A DNA stretch of 64,000 nucleotides, from NCBI RefSeq assembly GCF_036227565.1, contig NZ_CP109460.1, forward strand, positions 7,750,001 to 7,814,000, in the 5' to 3' direction. This document shows positions 33,216 to 42,429 of the stretch, piece by piece (position 1 is the stretch's first letter; every line of letters begins with the position of its first letter). The translations under genes were made by a program, and so were the position numbers. The notes beneath the pieces were generated by a model, which ran no database searches, had not been told where the DNA came from, and saw nothing but the letters and a program-made list of their open reading frames with translations. Source of the stretch: Streptomyces sp. NBC_01454 (GTDB lineage Bacteria > Actinomycetota > Actinomycetes > Streptomycetales > Streptomycetaceae).

Positions 33216-34421
33216 GTGACTCAACCTCGTGAGGTAGAACGAGCCGTGCGGGCATCGGCCCCGCACGCTCTGGTGGACACGCTTCGTGAGGTGCTCGCCG
33301 AACGCTACGGAGCGCTCTGTGTGGAGTTGCTGCTCGCGGACCACGGGGCCACGGCGCTCACTCCCTTCGGTGCCGTGGGGGCGGCAGCCGCGCCGGTCCC
33401 GGTCGCCAACAGCGCCGAGGGCAGAGCGTTCGGCAGCCGGCAGCCCCACCAGCAGACCCGGCACGGGGACATCGTCAAGCACCACCTCCCGGTGGCCGTC
33501 CGGGGGGAGCGCACCGGCATCCTCACGGTGTGGCTGCCCGCCGAGCGGTCCGTTCCCGACGCCGTCCACGACCTTGTCCACACGGCCCGTCTGCTCGGCC
33601 ACGAACTCCTGGTGGCCGAGCGCGACACCGACGTCTACCGACGGGCACGGCGCCTCAACCGGCTCACCCTGGCCGCCGAGATGCAGTGGCAACTCCTCCC
33701 GGCCGGGGCCTGTTCCGCCGAGGAGTACGCCATCGGCGCCCAGCTCGAACCCGCCCACGACACCAACGGCGACCACTACGACTGGGCCTGCGACGCCGAC
33801 GAGCTGACCCTCGCCGTCACCGACGGCATGGGCACCGGCGTCAATGCCTCGATGCTCACCCACCTCGCCGTCAGCGCGCTGCGCAACGCCCGCCGGGCCG
33901 GTATCAGCATCGAGGACCAGGCGGCACTGGCCGATCAGGCCCTCTACGCCCACTACCGGGGAGCCGCCTACGTCTCCACCCTGTTGCTGCGCTTCGACTT
34001 CGCGACGGGCCGGGTCCAGGCCGTGGACGCCGGTTCGCCCCAGCTGTGGCGCATGCGGGGAAGAGCGGTCGAGCGCATAGAACTCGATCCCCAGATGCCG
34101 CTCGGCATGTTCGAGGAGACGCACTACAAGGCGCAGGAATTCGACGTGCTGTCCGGGGACCGGCTGCTCGTCGTCAGCGACGGCGTGTACGCGGCGCAGT
34201 CGCCCCAGGGGGAGGCGTACGAGGAACGTGCCCTGGCCCGGGCCCTCCACGCCGGCGGGCTGCTCCCGGCCGCCGCCGTGCCCCGCGCCGTACTGCGTGA
34301 CCTGGCCGAGTTCCGTGCCGCGGAATCGCCGGACGACGCGCTGGTGCTCTGCGTCGACTGGTTCGGGAAGCCCGGGGACCGGCCGCCCGGACCGGTGAGC
34401 TCCGGGGGCGGAGCCCGTTAG
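33216..34421 (+). CDS. SpoIIE/PP2C-type phosphatase with intact metal site
   Basis: A 401-residue paralogue of the protein at 26043 with the same plan: GAF-like N-terminus, helix DTDVYRRARRLNRLTLAAEM, PP2C domain. Here the metal motif is VTDGMGTGVNAS with Asp203 in place of Asn. GDHYDWACDADE, DRLLVVSDGVYAA and DDALVLCVDWFG follow. GTG start after CTGAGAGACC. Likely an active phosphatase for STAS proteins; the pair probably arose by duplication around the stressosome operon. Confidence 0.87.
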   Translation: MTQPREVERAVRASAPHALVDTLREVLAERYGALCVELLLADHGATALTPFGAVGAAAAPVPVANSAEGRAFGSRQPHQQTRHGDIVKHHLPVAVRGERTGILTVWLPAERSVPDAVHDLVHTARLLGHELLVAERDTDVYRRARRLNRLTLAAEMQWQLLPAGACSAEEYAIGAQLEPAHDTNGDHYDWACDADELTLAVTDGMGTGVNASMLTHLAVSALRNARRAGISIEDQAALADQALYAHYRGAAYVSTLLLRFDFATGRVQAVDAGSPQLWRMRGRAVERIELDPQMPLGMFEETHYKAQEFDVLSGDRLLVVSDGVYAAQSPQGEAYEERALARALHAGGLLPAAAVPRAVLRDLAEFRAAESPDDALVLCVDWFGKPGDRPPGPVSSGGGAR

Positions 34422-34445
34422 CGGCCGGGGAAAGGGAGAGGCGGA

Positions 34446-35588
34446 TCAGCCGCCGACCGCCTTGGCCCAGTTCTCCCGGACGGTGCGCACCGCCTTGTTC
34501 AGCTGGGCCTCGGTCGGGAACTGCGGAGTGCCCTCGACCGTCGGCAGCCGTGCGGCCAGGGCGTTGTTGAGGGTGCCGTTCTTCGCCATGGCGTCCATCA
34601 GCACCGGGCGGGCGTAGTCCACGAGGCGGAGGTTCTGGCCTTCCGGACTGAACAGGTACTCCTCCCACAGCCGCGCCGCCGCGGGGTGGGGGGCGTCCTT
34701 GTTGACCGCCTGCGCGTAGTACTGCGAGAAGCTGCCGTCGAAGGGAATGGAGACCTTCCAGTTCACGCCGGTCCCGCGCAGTTGGTCGAGGTGCCCCAGG
34801 TTGAGGTAGTCCCATTCGATGCTGATCGGGGTCTTGCCCTTGGCGATCGGGACCGGGCTGGGGGCGGCTCGGTTGTAGTTGCCGACTCTGTTGAGCCGGG
34901 CGAAGAAGTCGATGCCCGGCTGGATGTCGTCGAACGACCCCCCGTTGGCGAGCGCCGCCGCGTACACGGCGGCGAAGGCCGATCCCGCGATCGTGGGCTG
35001 GCCGTACATCGAGACCAGGCCCTTGTACTCCGGCCGCAGGAGATCCGCGAAGGAATCGGGGCAGGACCGGACGCGGGAGGCGTCGCAGCCGAGGGAGATG
35101 TAGCCGCCGTAGTTGTTGTACCAGCGGGCCTTGGGGTCCTTCTGCTCCGGTGGGATCTGGTCGAACGGCGCGACCCGGTAGGGGGCCAGCAGATGCTGCC
35201 GCGCCGCGGACTGGGCGAAGGAATCCCCGACGTCGATCACGTCGGGGGCACTCCGCCGGCCGCGGTAGCGCTTCATGGTCTCGATTTCCTGCTCGCTGTG
35301 GTCGTCCGGGTCGTTGACGACGACCTTGATGCCGTACTTCTTCTCGAAGCCGTCGATCAGTCCGCCGTAGTTGGCCCACTGGCGCGGCAGCGCGATCGCG
35401 TTGAGCCTGCCCTCCCGCTTCGCCGCCTTGATCAGTGCCGCTGTCCCGCCCACGTCCGCGGCCGACTCGGCCCGCGAGGGCGGGACCGGCCGGGCGGGGC
35501 CCCCTTCCTGGCAGGCGCCGAGGCCGAGCGTCACCAGGCCGAGAGCGCACAGGAGGGCGCCTGCGCGGACCCGATGATGTGTCGTCAC
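34446..35588 (-). CDS. ABC transporter substrate-binding lipoprotein, orphan
   Basis: A 380-residue extracellular solute-binding protein. A signal peptide (MTTHHRVRAGALLCALGLVT) ends in the lipobox LGLGAC. EGRLNAIALPRQWANYGGLI, DGFEKKYGIKVVVNDPD and DVIDVGDSFAQSA match the PotD/AfuA-like class (polyamines, ferric iron, phosphonates). No permease or ATPase gene is adjacent, so its transporter lies elsewhere or it has a sensing role. Convergent with the PP2C gene. Confidence 0.87.
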   Translation of the reverse strand: MTTHHRVRAGALLCALGLVTLGLGACQEGGPARPVPPSRAESAADVGGTAALIKAAKREGRLNAIALPRQWANYGGLIDGFEKKYGIKVVVNDPDDHSEQEIETMKRYRGRRSAPDVIDVGDSFAQSAARQHLLAPYRVAPFDQIPPEQKDPKARWYNNYGGYISLGCDASRVRSCPDSFADLLRPEYKGLVSMYGQPTIAGSAFAAVYAAALANGGSFDDIQPGIDFFARLNRVGNYNRAAPSPVPIAKGKTPISIEWDYLNLGHLDQLRGTGVNWKVSIPFDGSFSQYYAQAVNKDAPHPAAARLWEEYLFSPEGQNLRLVDYARPVLMDAMAKNGTLNNALAARLPTVEGTPQFPTEAQLNKAVRTVRENWAKAVGG

Positions 35589-35670
35589 AACGCCTCCAGC
35601 AGGACCAGGTGAGGGGCGGTCCGCCGGGCGTTCAACCGCCCGAAGCGTCGCTCTGCGGCAATGGTCCGGA

Positions 35671-38493
35671 TTAGCCTACTCTGCCCCCTCGGTCCGGCGG
35701 CTCCTCTTCCGGGGGCGGGGCGTCGGAGCCGATCGCCTGAGCGGCCCAGATCGTCTTGCCCCTGGGAGAGTAGCGGGTGCCCCACTGCTCGGCGAACTGC
35801 GCCACCAGGAAGAGACCGCGGCCCTCTTCGTCGGTGTCCTTCGCCTGGCGGATGTGCGGGGAGGTGCTGCTGCCGTCGGAGACCTCGCAGATCAGGGTGC
35901 GGGTGTGCAGGAGCCGCACGTGGATGGGCTCGGCACCGTGGCGGATGGCGTTGGTGATCAGTTCGCTGAGGATGAGTTCGGTGCCGAAGGCGAGGGGCTG
36001 CAGACCCCACTCAGCCAACTGGCGGACGCAGGCGTTACGGACCGGGCCCACCGCCGCCGGGTCGCGGGGCACCTCCCACTCGGCGACGTGTGCCGGGTCC
36101 AGCCGCCGGGTCCGGGCCACCAGCAGCGCGACATCGTCGGCCGACCGGGCGGGCAGCAGCGCGCGCATGACGGTGGCGCAGGTGGCCTCCGGCGTACGGT
36201 CCGGCCCGGCGAGGGTCGCGCGCAGAGTTTCCAGTCCCGCGTCCAGGTCGCGGTTGCGGTCCTCGACCAGCCCGTCGGTGTAGAGCACCAGCCGGGAGCC
36301 CTCCGGCAGCGACAGTTCAGCGGTCTCGAAGGGCAGCCCGGTGCCCAGCCCCAGCGGCGGGGAGACCGGCGAGTGCAGGAACTCCACCCTCCCGTCGGGG
36401 TAGGCCACGGCCGGCGGCAGATGGCCGGCCGTGGCCGCGGTGACCCGTCCGGAGACGGCGTCATACACGACGTACAGACAGGTGGCGCCGGTGATCGCCG
36501 GCGCCTCCTCGGCGTCCTCGTCCTGGACGTCGATATGGGTCACCAGCTCGTCCAGGTGGCCCAGCAGCTCGTCGGGGGAGAGGTCCAGGGCCGAGAAGTT
36601 GTGCACGGCGATGCGCAGCCGGCCCATGGTGGCCGCCGCGTGCAGGCCGTGTCCGACCACGTCGCCGACGACCAGCGCCACCCGGGCGCCGGGCAGCGGG
36701 ATGACGTCGAACCAGTCCCCGCCCACGCCCGCCTGGGCGGGCAGATAGCGGTGCGCCACCTCCAGGGCGTCCTGGTCCGGCAGGCCGCGGGGCATCAGAC
36801 TGCGCTGGAGCGTCATCGCCATCGTGCGCTCGCGGGTGTAGCGCCGGGCGTTGTCGATCCCCACCGCGGCCCGCCCCGTCAGTTCCTCGGCGAAGGACAG
36901 GTCCTCGTCGTCGAACGGAGCGGAGCTTCCCGACCGCCAGAAGTTCACCATCCCCAGCACCACCCCCCGGGCGCGCAGCGGTACGACCGCCAGGGAATGC
37001 ACCCCGTGGTCCAGGATGCGCTGGGCGCGTTCCGGGTCCTGGGACCGCCAGGCGGACGAGCCCGCCAGGTCCGGCTCCACCGTCGCGCCGGCCTGGTCCG
37101 CGCTCGCCGCCGCCGAGGTGCCCGGGACGCACGTGAGCAGCTCGTCCACGGGGTACAGCGGATGGTCCGGCGTCAGGCCGGCGATGGCCGTCCGGCGCAT
37201 GTCGGTACCTGCCTCGGTCGGCTCCTCGCCCCTCAGGACCGGGTCCTGCAGCGCGACGGTGACGATATCGGCGAACCGGGGGACCGCCACCTGCGCCAGT
37301 TCCTCGGCGGTGCGCGCGACGTTCAGCGTGGAGCCGATCCGTACGCCGGCGTCGTAGAGGAGCCGCAACCGCTCCCGCGCCACCTCGGCGCGCCCTGACA
37401 GCCACCTCAGTTCGGTGGTGTCGCGCAGGGTCACCACGCTGCCCTGGTGGGTGCCGTACGGGCTGGTGGACCGCTTGTTGACGGCCAGCAGTCTGTCCTG
37501 GGCCAGGTGCACCTCGTCGGTGGCGATCCGGTCCGACGCCAGGAGTTCGGCGGTGCTGTGGTCCAGCCCCAGGTCGTCGACGGGGCGTCCCTCCGCGTCG
37601 GCCGGCAGGTCCAGCAGCCGTCGTGCCTCGTCGTTGGCCAGCACCAGTCGCCCGTTGTGGCCGACGATGAGAACGCCCTCCCGCACCGCGTGCAGGACGG
37701 CGTCGTGATGCTCGTACATCCGGGTCATCTCGGCCGGCCCCAGGCCGTGGGTCTGCCGGCGCAGTCGACGGCTCACCAGCCCCGCGCCTCCTCCCGCGAG
37801 TGCCAGCGCCACGACCGCGGTGCCCAGGAAGAGCGGCAGCTGCCGGTGGACCGACTTCTGCACCTTCTCCACCGTGACCGGTGCGGCGACGATGGCGATG
37901 ACCCTGCCCGAGGCGTCCTTGACGGGGGCCGCGGAGATCACGGAGAGGCCCAGGGCGCCCTGGAAGGTCCTGGTGAAGGGCTTGCCCCGGGCGGCCTCGG
38001 CATACGGGCCGATGACGTGCTTGCCGATCTGCCGCGGGTCGCTGTGGGTGAGGGTGATCCCGTCGAGCTTGTACACGATGAGGGCGTCGACGCCGGAGGC
38101 CTTCCGGGCCTCCTCGGCGAGCGGCTGGAGCTTCGCGGTCGGATCGGCGCTGTTCAGGGCCTGCTGGAGCCCCCAGGAGTGCGCGAAGGACTCCGCGGCG
38201 GCGAGCGTCCGGTGCCGGGCGTCGGTCATGATGTCCCGCTGGGTCTGCACGACGAAGGCCACCACTGCCGCCGCGACGAGCAGCACCACGAGCACCAACT
38301 GGAGGAGGAAGACCTCCCGGGCGACGCTGCGTGTCACCCACGAGCGCCGTATGCGCTGCCCCTCTCCAGCCTCCGTGGAGGGGTCACCCCGGCGGTTGCC
38401 GGTGTCGCTCCCGGCAGGGGCCGTGCCCGGAAAAGCGGAACGACCGGGCGCGCGGCTCAGCCAACGCCGGAATCGCCCCGAATGTCCGCTCAT
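35671..38493 (-). CDS. Membrane sensor PP2C phosphatase (CACHE-PAS-GAF-SpoIIE-ATPase)
   Basis: A 940-residue multidomain protein. TM1 at about 61-82, an extracellular DcuS-like sensor (AEEARKASGVDALIVYKLDG, THSDPRQIGKHVIGPY), TM2 near 220-240, PAS domain (AVREGVLIVGHNGRLVLAND), GAF domain, SpoIIE PP2C domain (GGDWFDVIPLPGARVALVVG, DVVGHGLHAAATMGRLR, RLVLYTDGLVEDR), and a C-terminal GHKL ATPase (FGTELILSELITNAIRHGAE). Both catalytic Asp clusters are kept. Couples an extracellular signal to dephosphorylation and phosphorylation of STAS-type partners. Confidence 0.9.
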   Translation of the reverse strand: MSGHSGRFRRWLSRAPGRSAFPGTAPAGSDTGNRRGDPSTEAGEGQRIRRSWVTRSVAREVFLLQLVLVVLLVAAAVVAFVVQTQRDIMTDARHRTLAAAESFAHSWGLQQALNSADPTAKLQPLAEEARKASGVDALIVYKLDGITLTHSDPRQIGKHVIGPYAEAARGKPFTRTFQGALGLSVISAAPVKDASGRVIAIVAAPVTVEKVQKSVHRQLPLFLGTAVVALALAGGGAGLVSRRLRRQTHGLGPAEMTRMYEHHDAVLHAVREGVLIVGHNGRLVLANDEARRLLDLPADAEGRPVDDLGLDHSTAELLASDRIATDEVHLAQDRLLAVNKRSTSPYGTHQGSVVTLRDTTELRWLSGRAEVARERLRLLYDAGVRIGSTLNVARTAEELAQVAVPRFADIVTVALQDPVLRGEEPTEAGTDMRRTAIAGLTPDHPLYPVDELLTCVPGTSAAASADQAGATVEPDLAGSSAWRSQDPERAQRILDHGVHSLAVVPLRARGVVLGMVNFWRSGSSAPFDDEDLSFAEELTGRAAVGIDNARRYTRERTMAMTLQRSLMPRGLPDQDALEVAHRYLPAQAGVGGDWFDVIPLPGARVALVVGDVVGHGLHAAATMGRLRIAVHNFSALDLSPDELLGHLDELVTHIDVQDEDAEEAPAITGATCLYVVYDAVSGRVTAATAGHLPPAVAYPDGRVEFLHSPVSPPLGLGTGLPFETAELSLPEGSRLVLYTDGLVEDRNRDLDAGLETLRATLAGPDRTPEATCATVMRALLPARSADDVALLVARTRRLDPAHVAEWEVPRDPAAVGPVRNACVRQLAEWGLQPLAFGTELILSELITNAIRHGAEPIHVRLLHTRTLICEVSDGSSTSPHIRQAKDTDEEGRGLFLVAQFAEQWGTRYSPRGKTIWAAQAIGSDAPPPEEEPPDRGGRVG

Positions 38494-38594
38494 GACTTAC
38501 ATTTATCCTGCTTCCCCCGGGCGTCGGCAAGGCGTGCACGGCAGCTGCCTCACAGGCCGGCGAGGCCGAGGCGGGGGCGGGCTCTGCGCCCCCG

Positions 38595-39030
38595 GCCGCG
38601 ACGGTATCGGGCAGCGTCGCCGGGATGAGGGGCGTCCAGACGGGTCCGGGTGCGACCGCGTGGACGCGGTTGCCGTCCGAGGCGAGCCTCCGCGCGAGCC
38701 CCTGCGTGCAGGTGACGAAGGCGCCCTTCGCCATGGCGTGATCGAGCAGGCGCGGGCTCGGCTTGTGGGCCCGCACGGACGCGGAGTTGTTGATGATGCA
38801 GCTGCCCTTGGGCATGTGGGGCAGCGCCTTCTTCGACAGCCAGAACCTCCTGTACGGGTGCGTTCGCACCACCCGGTCGAACTCGACCCGTCGCCCCGTC
38901 TCTCGCGCCCCGTTCTCCTCGGCCGCCAGATGGGTGAAGACGACGTCAGCTCCCGGGCGTACGACGGCGCCACCGCCCGTCCGATCCCGGAATCGCCGCC
39001 GGTCAGCAGGGCTTTGCGGTCGGTTGGGCG
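38595..39030 (-). pseudogene. SDR pseudogene with internal deletion and frameshift
   Basis: Starts TDRKALLTGGDSGIGRAVA in one frame, then jumps frame to ADVVFTHLAAEENGA. The middle 80-90 codons with the NNAG region are missing; the sequence resumes at FWLSKKALPHMPKGSCIINN, SPRLLDHAMAKGAFVTCTQG and VHAVAPGPVWTPLIPATLPD and then stops resembling the family. The catalytic Tyr is replaced (DHAMAKGA). At least one indel, one deletion and a lost C-terminus show decay. Confidence 0.7.
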
Positions 39031-39031
39031 G

Positions 39032-39934
39032 TCAGCCGGCCGGGCCGTCGGGAGGCCCCTGTCCAGGTGTCCTCTCCGCCGCCTTGCCACCCGCTCCGAG
39101 CAGAGCGGTCGCCGTGAGGTCGGAGCGGCCGGTGAGGCGCGCGAACCGATGCCGGGAACGGCGCGTGATGATCCCCGGCAGGCCCGCCCGCACGGCCTGG
39201 ACGGCCCGCAGCCAGGGCTGGGCGTAGACGACGGCGGCGCGGCGCTCGACGCCGTGGACCAGACGGGCGGCCACCGGGTCCACTCGATACGTCGTCGAGG
39301 CGGGCCACGGCAGCTCGGCGCGCAGCACCCGCATGGCCGAGTGGCCCTCGGCGGCTCGGATCATCTCCGTGTCGGCCCAGCTGAGATAGGCGATCCCCAC
39401 TCCCACCCCGCGGTGCGCCAGCTCCGCACGCAGGGAGTGCGCGAACGCCTCGGCCCCCGACTTGGAGGCGCAGTACGCCGACATCATCGGTGCGGCGACG
39501 ATCCCCGCCAGCGAGGAGACCTGCAAGTAGTAGCCGTGCGTACGCAACAGGCCGGGGAGGAACACACGGGCGGTGACCGCGCTGCCCAGCAGATTGACCT
39601 CCACGACGCGACGCCACGTCGCGGGGGCGGTATCCAGGAAGGGCCCGCCCGCCGCCACTCCGGCGTTGGCGACCACCACGGACGGTGGGCCGAGGCGTTC
39701 GGTCACCTGGGCGGCCGTCCGTGCCATCGCGGCCTCGTCGGTGATGTCCACCGGCCAGTGCGCGCTCTCGCCGGGCAGCGATGCCGCCACGCGGGCGAGT
39801 TCGCCCTCCTCCAGCCCGAGCAGGGCCACCGTGGCTCCCCGTCGTACGAGGGCACGCGCCATGGCCTCGCCCAGGCCACGGGCGGCGCCGGTGACCACGG
39901 CGATGCGCCCGCGCAGGGGCAGTTCTTCGGCCAT
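39032..39934 (-). CDS. SDR-family oxidoreductase
   Basis: A 300-residue short-chain dehydrogenase: cofactor motif TGAARGLG, VVVANAGVAAGG, SSLAG and catalytic AYCASKSGAEAFAHSL (Y-x-x-x-K). A basic C-terminal part (IITRRSRHRFARLTGRSDLT) follows. ATG chosen with GGAG 8 nt upstream; an in-frame ATG 14 codons earlier lacks one. Related in plan to the SDR at 20973. Substrate unknown; it does not share an operon with the SRPBCC/FAD pair, which is divergent. Confidence 0.88.
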   Translation of the reverse strand: MAEELPLRGRIAVVTGAARGLGEAMARALVRRGATVALLGLEEGELARVAASLPGESAHWPVDITDEAAMARTAAQVTERLGPPSVVVANAGVAAGGPFLDTAPATWRRVVEVNLLGSAVTARVFLPGLLRTHGYYLQVSSLAGIVAAPMMSAYCASKSGAEAFAHSLRAELAHRGVGVGIAYLSWADTEMIRAAEGHSAMRVLRAELPWPASTTYRVDPVAARLVHGVERRAAVVYAQPWLRAVQAVRAGLPGIITRRSRHRFARLTGRSDLTATALLGAGGKAAERTPGQGPPDGPAG

Positions 39935-40232
39935 CGCCACGTCTCCGTGTTCCGCCTGCCGCCGGGCTCTGCCCACCCCGTAGGGCCGGCTGGGTGAGGG
40001 GGATCTTCACTGTAATGCCGAACCGTCAGGAGTTCCTGCGCACGCCGGTGAGCGGCCGGTGAGCAGGCCGGTGCGGGGCGCCCGCGGCAGCCCGCACGCC
40101 TGCCGCAGGCGCGTGCACCGCCAGTCGACCGCGGACGGCCGAGTGCGCCGAGCCGCTCTAGGCTGACACTCGACGACCGCTGACGACGACCGCTGACGAT
40201 CAGCTCCATCGAGATGCCGGAGGGCGAAGCGC

Positions 40233-40688
40233 ATGGCTGTGAGGCATCAGCTGATCAAGAGGGCTCCGGACGCGGTCTGGGCGGTCCTCGCCGACCCCTC
40301 CCGTTACGCGGACTGGGTCGTCGGCACGGCACGTTCACGGCCCGATGAAGGGGTCTGGCCCGAGCCGGGCTCCACCCTCGCGTACACCGTCCGCGTCGGG
40401 CCCTGGACGCTGAACGGTCACACCACCGTCCGCCGCTGCGACCCGCCCCGGGAGCTGGAACTGGAAGTCGACAGCGGCTCGCTGGGCACCGCCCGGATCG
40501 CCATCGACGTCCGCCCGTGGGGCGAGCACACCCTCGTCATCGTCGACGAGCACCCCCTGACCGGGCCCGGCGGGGTGCTGCACAACGCGGCCCTGGACGC
40601 CTTCCTCCAGCTGCGCCACCGCAGCATGCTGAGCCGGCTCGCCACGGTGGTCGAGAACTCTCCACGGGAGCGCAGCGCCAGACACTGA
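40233..40688 (+). CDS. SRPBCC-family protein
   Basis: A 151-residue START/Bet v1-like ligand-binding protein: IKRAPDAVWAVLADPSRYAD at the N-terminus, a strand series with the Pro-rich turn CDPPRELELEVDSGSLGTAR, and a long C-terminal helix LDAFLQLRHRSMLSRLATVV. GGAGGGCGAAGC precedes the ATG. It is 21 nt before the FAD oxidoreductase and co-directional, so they form an operon; it may bind a hydrophobic substrate of that enzyme. Confidence 0.87.
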   Translation: MAVRHQLIKRAPDAVWAVLADPSRYADWVVGTARSRPDEGVWPEPGSTLAYTVRVGPWTLNGHTTVRRCDPPRELELEVDSGSLGTARIAIDVRPWGEHTLVIVDEHPLTGPGGVLHNAALDAFLQLRHRSMLSRLATVVENSPRERSARH

Positions 40689-40709
40689 TCCGTGAACAAG
40701 GAGACAGCG

Positions 40710-42374
40710 ATGCCCGACGCGGTGGTGATCGGCGCCGGCCCCAATGGCCTGGTCGCCGCGAACCTGCTGGCGGACGACGGGTGGACGGTCGAGGTGCTGG
40801 AGGCCCAGCCGGAGCCGGGCGGCGCGGTCCGCAGTGACCGCGGAGTCCACCCCGACTACGTCAACGACCTGTGCAGCTCGTTCTATCCGCTGGCCGCCGC
40901 TTCACCGGTGCTCAGGGCGCTCCGCCTCGAAGAAGAAGGGCTCGCCTGGAGCCATGCGCCCCGGGTCCTCGCTCACCCCTTGCGGGACGGCCGGTGCGCG
41001 CTCCTGGAGCGGAACGTGCAGGACACCGCCCGTGCCCTGGACGGTTTCGCCGCCGGCGACGGCGCGGCCTGGCGCGAGCTGTGCGAGGTCTGGGACCGCG
41101 TCGGGAACGACCTCATCGCCGCCCTGTTCACGCCCTTCCCTCCGGTGCGCGCCGGGGCCCGGCTCCTGGCCCGGCTGCGCGGGGCAGGTGGACTGCGTCT
41201 GGCGCGGACGATGCTGCTGCCGGTACGACGCCTGGGCGAGGAGGAATTCCGCGGCGAGGCCGGCCGGTTGCTGCTCGCCGGCAACGCCCTGCACGCCGAC
41301 CTCGCCCCGGAGGCGGCGGGCAGCGGCGGCTTGGGCTGGCTGATGTCGATGCTCGGCCAGTCCGTCGGCTTCCCCGTCCCGGCCGGCGGTGCCGGAGCGC
41401 TCACCGATGCCCTGGTGCGGCGGCTGGAGCGGCGCGGCGGCGTGGTGCGGTGCAACGAACGTGTCGTCGAGATCGTGGTGCGCGGTGGCCGTGCCGTGGC
41501 GGTGCGCACGGCCGGCGGCGAGACGGTCCCGGCCGGGCGGGCCGTCATGGCGGACGTCTCCGTACCCGCCCTGTACGGCGAACTCCTCGACGCCCGGTAC
41601 GTTCCCGGCCGGCTCCTCGCGGATCTGCGCCGGTTCCAGTGGGACTTCGCCACCTTCAAGGTCGACTGGGCACTTGGGGACAAGGTGCCCTGGACCGCCG
41701 AGGACGCGGCCACCGCGGGCACCGTGCACCTGGCCGACGGGGTCGACGGCCTGACCCGCTTCGCCTCCCAACTCGCCATGGGACAGGTGCCGGACCGGCC
41801 CTTCGCGCTGCTCGGACAGATGACCACCGCCGATGCCACGCGCTCGCCGGCCGGCACGGAATCCGCCTGGGCCTACACCCACGTACCGCATCACGTCCGC
41901 GGCGACGCCGGCGACGACGGCCTGACGGGGGAGTGGAACGAGGCCGAGCAGCAGGCCATGGCCGATCGCATGGAACACCAGGTGGAGCGTTACGCACCCG
42001 GATTCCGCTCCCGGATCCGGGCCCGCCGGATCCTCGCGCCGCCCACTCTGCAGGCCATGAACGCCAACCTGCACGGCGGCTCGATCAATGGCGGCACCAC
42101 CGCCCTCCACCAGCAACTCGTCTTCCGCCCGACACCCGGGACCGGGCGCCCCGAGACCCCCGTCAACGGCCTGTACCTGGCCTCGGCCGGCGCCCACCCC
42201 GGCGGCGGGGTGCACGGCGCACCGGGCGCCAACGCCGCACGCGCGGCCCTGCGCACCTGGTCGGCGAGCGGCGTACTCAGCCGCACCCAGCGCCTGCTCG
42301 CCCGCCGCGACCGAAGGGGCATGCGCACGGACCGTTCCGTTCATGAGACGTCACGGCGCACATCCGCAGGCTGA
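40710..42374 (+). CDS. Phytoene-desaturase-like FAD oxidoreductase
   Basis: A 554-residue flavoprotein. The dinucleotide site IGAGPNGLVAANLLADDGWT and EAQPEPGGAVRSD open the protein; AGGAGALTDALVRRLERRGG and the C-terminal FAD motif VNGLYLASAGAHPGGGVHGA close it, the layout of carotenoid desaturase/retinol-saturase-like enzymes. ATG chosen with AAGGAG 6 nt upstream; a GTG 18 nt earlier has none. Operon partner of the SRPBCC protein. No carotenoid genes are near, so the substrate is open. Confidence 0.9.
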   Translation: MPDAVVIGAGPNGLVAANLLADDGWTVEVLEAQPEPGGAVRSDRGVHPDYVNDLCSSFYPLAAASPVLRALRLEEEGLAWSHAPRVLAHPLRDGRCALLERNVQDTARALDGFAAGDGAAWRELCEVWDRVGNDLIAALFTPFPPVRAGARLLARLRGAGGLRLARTMLLPVRRLGEEEFRGEAGRLLLAGNALHADLAPEAAGSGGLGWLMSMLGQSVGFPVPAGGAGALTDALVRRLERRGGVVRCNERVVEIVVRGGRAVAVRTAGGETVPAGRAVMADVSVPALYGELLDARYVPGRLLADLRRFQWDFATFKVDWALGDKVPWTAEDAATAGTVHLADGVDGLTRFASQLAMGQVPDRPFALLGQMTTADATRSPAGTESAWAYTHVPHHVRGDAGDDGLTGEWNEAEQQAMADRMEHQVERYAPGFRSRIRARRILAPPTLQAMNANLHGGSINGGTTALHQQLVFRPTPGTGRPETPVNGLYLASAGAHPGGGVHGAPGANAARAALRTWSASGVLSRTQRLLARRDRRGMRTDRSVHETSRRTSAG

Positions 42375-42429
42375 AATCGCCATCTCTGCTGCTGAGTTGA
42401 TGGCCGCCGTCGCGCTCACCCTCTCCCGT

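Noticed and set aside
32891..33232. Plus-strand frame MSVAADDTWAVTLIGEGEEA upstream of the PP2C gene.
   Set aside because: No ribosome site, overlaps the promoter region and the start of the PP2C gene, later residues are Arg/Pro-rich.
36461..38341. Long minus-strand frame overlapping the large sensor phosphatase.
   Set aside because: Arg/Gly-rich nonsense composition and a different frame from the clearly coding 940-residue protein.
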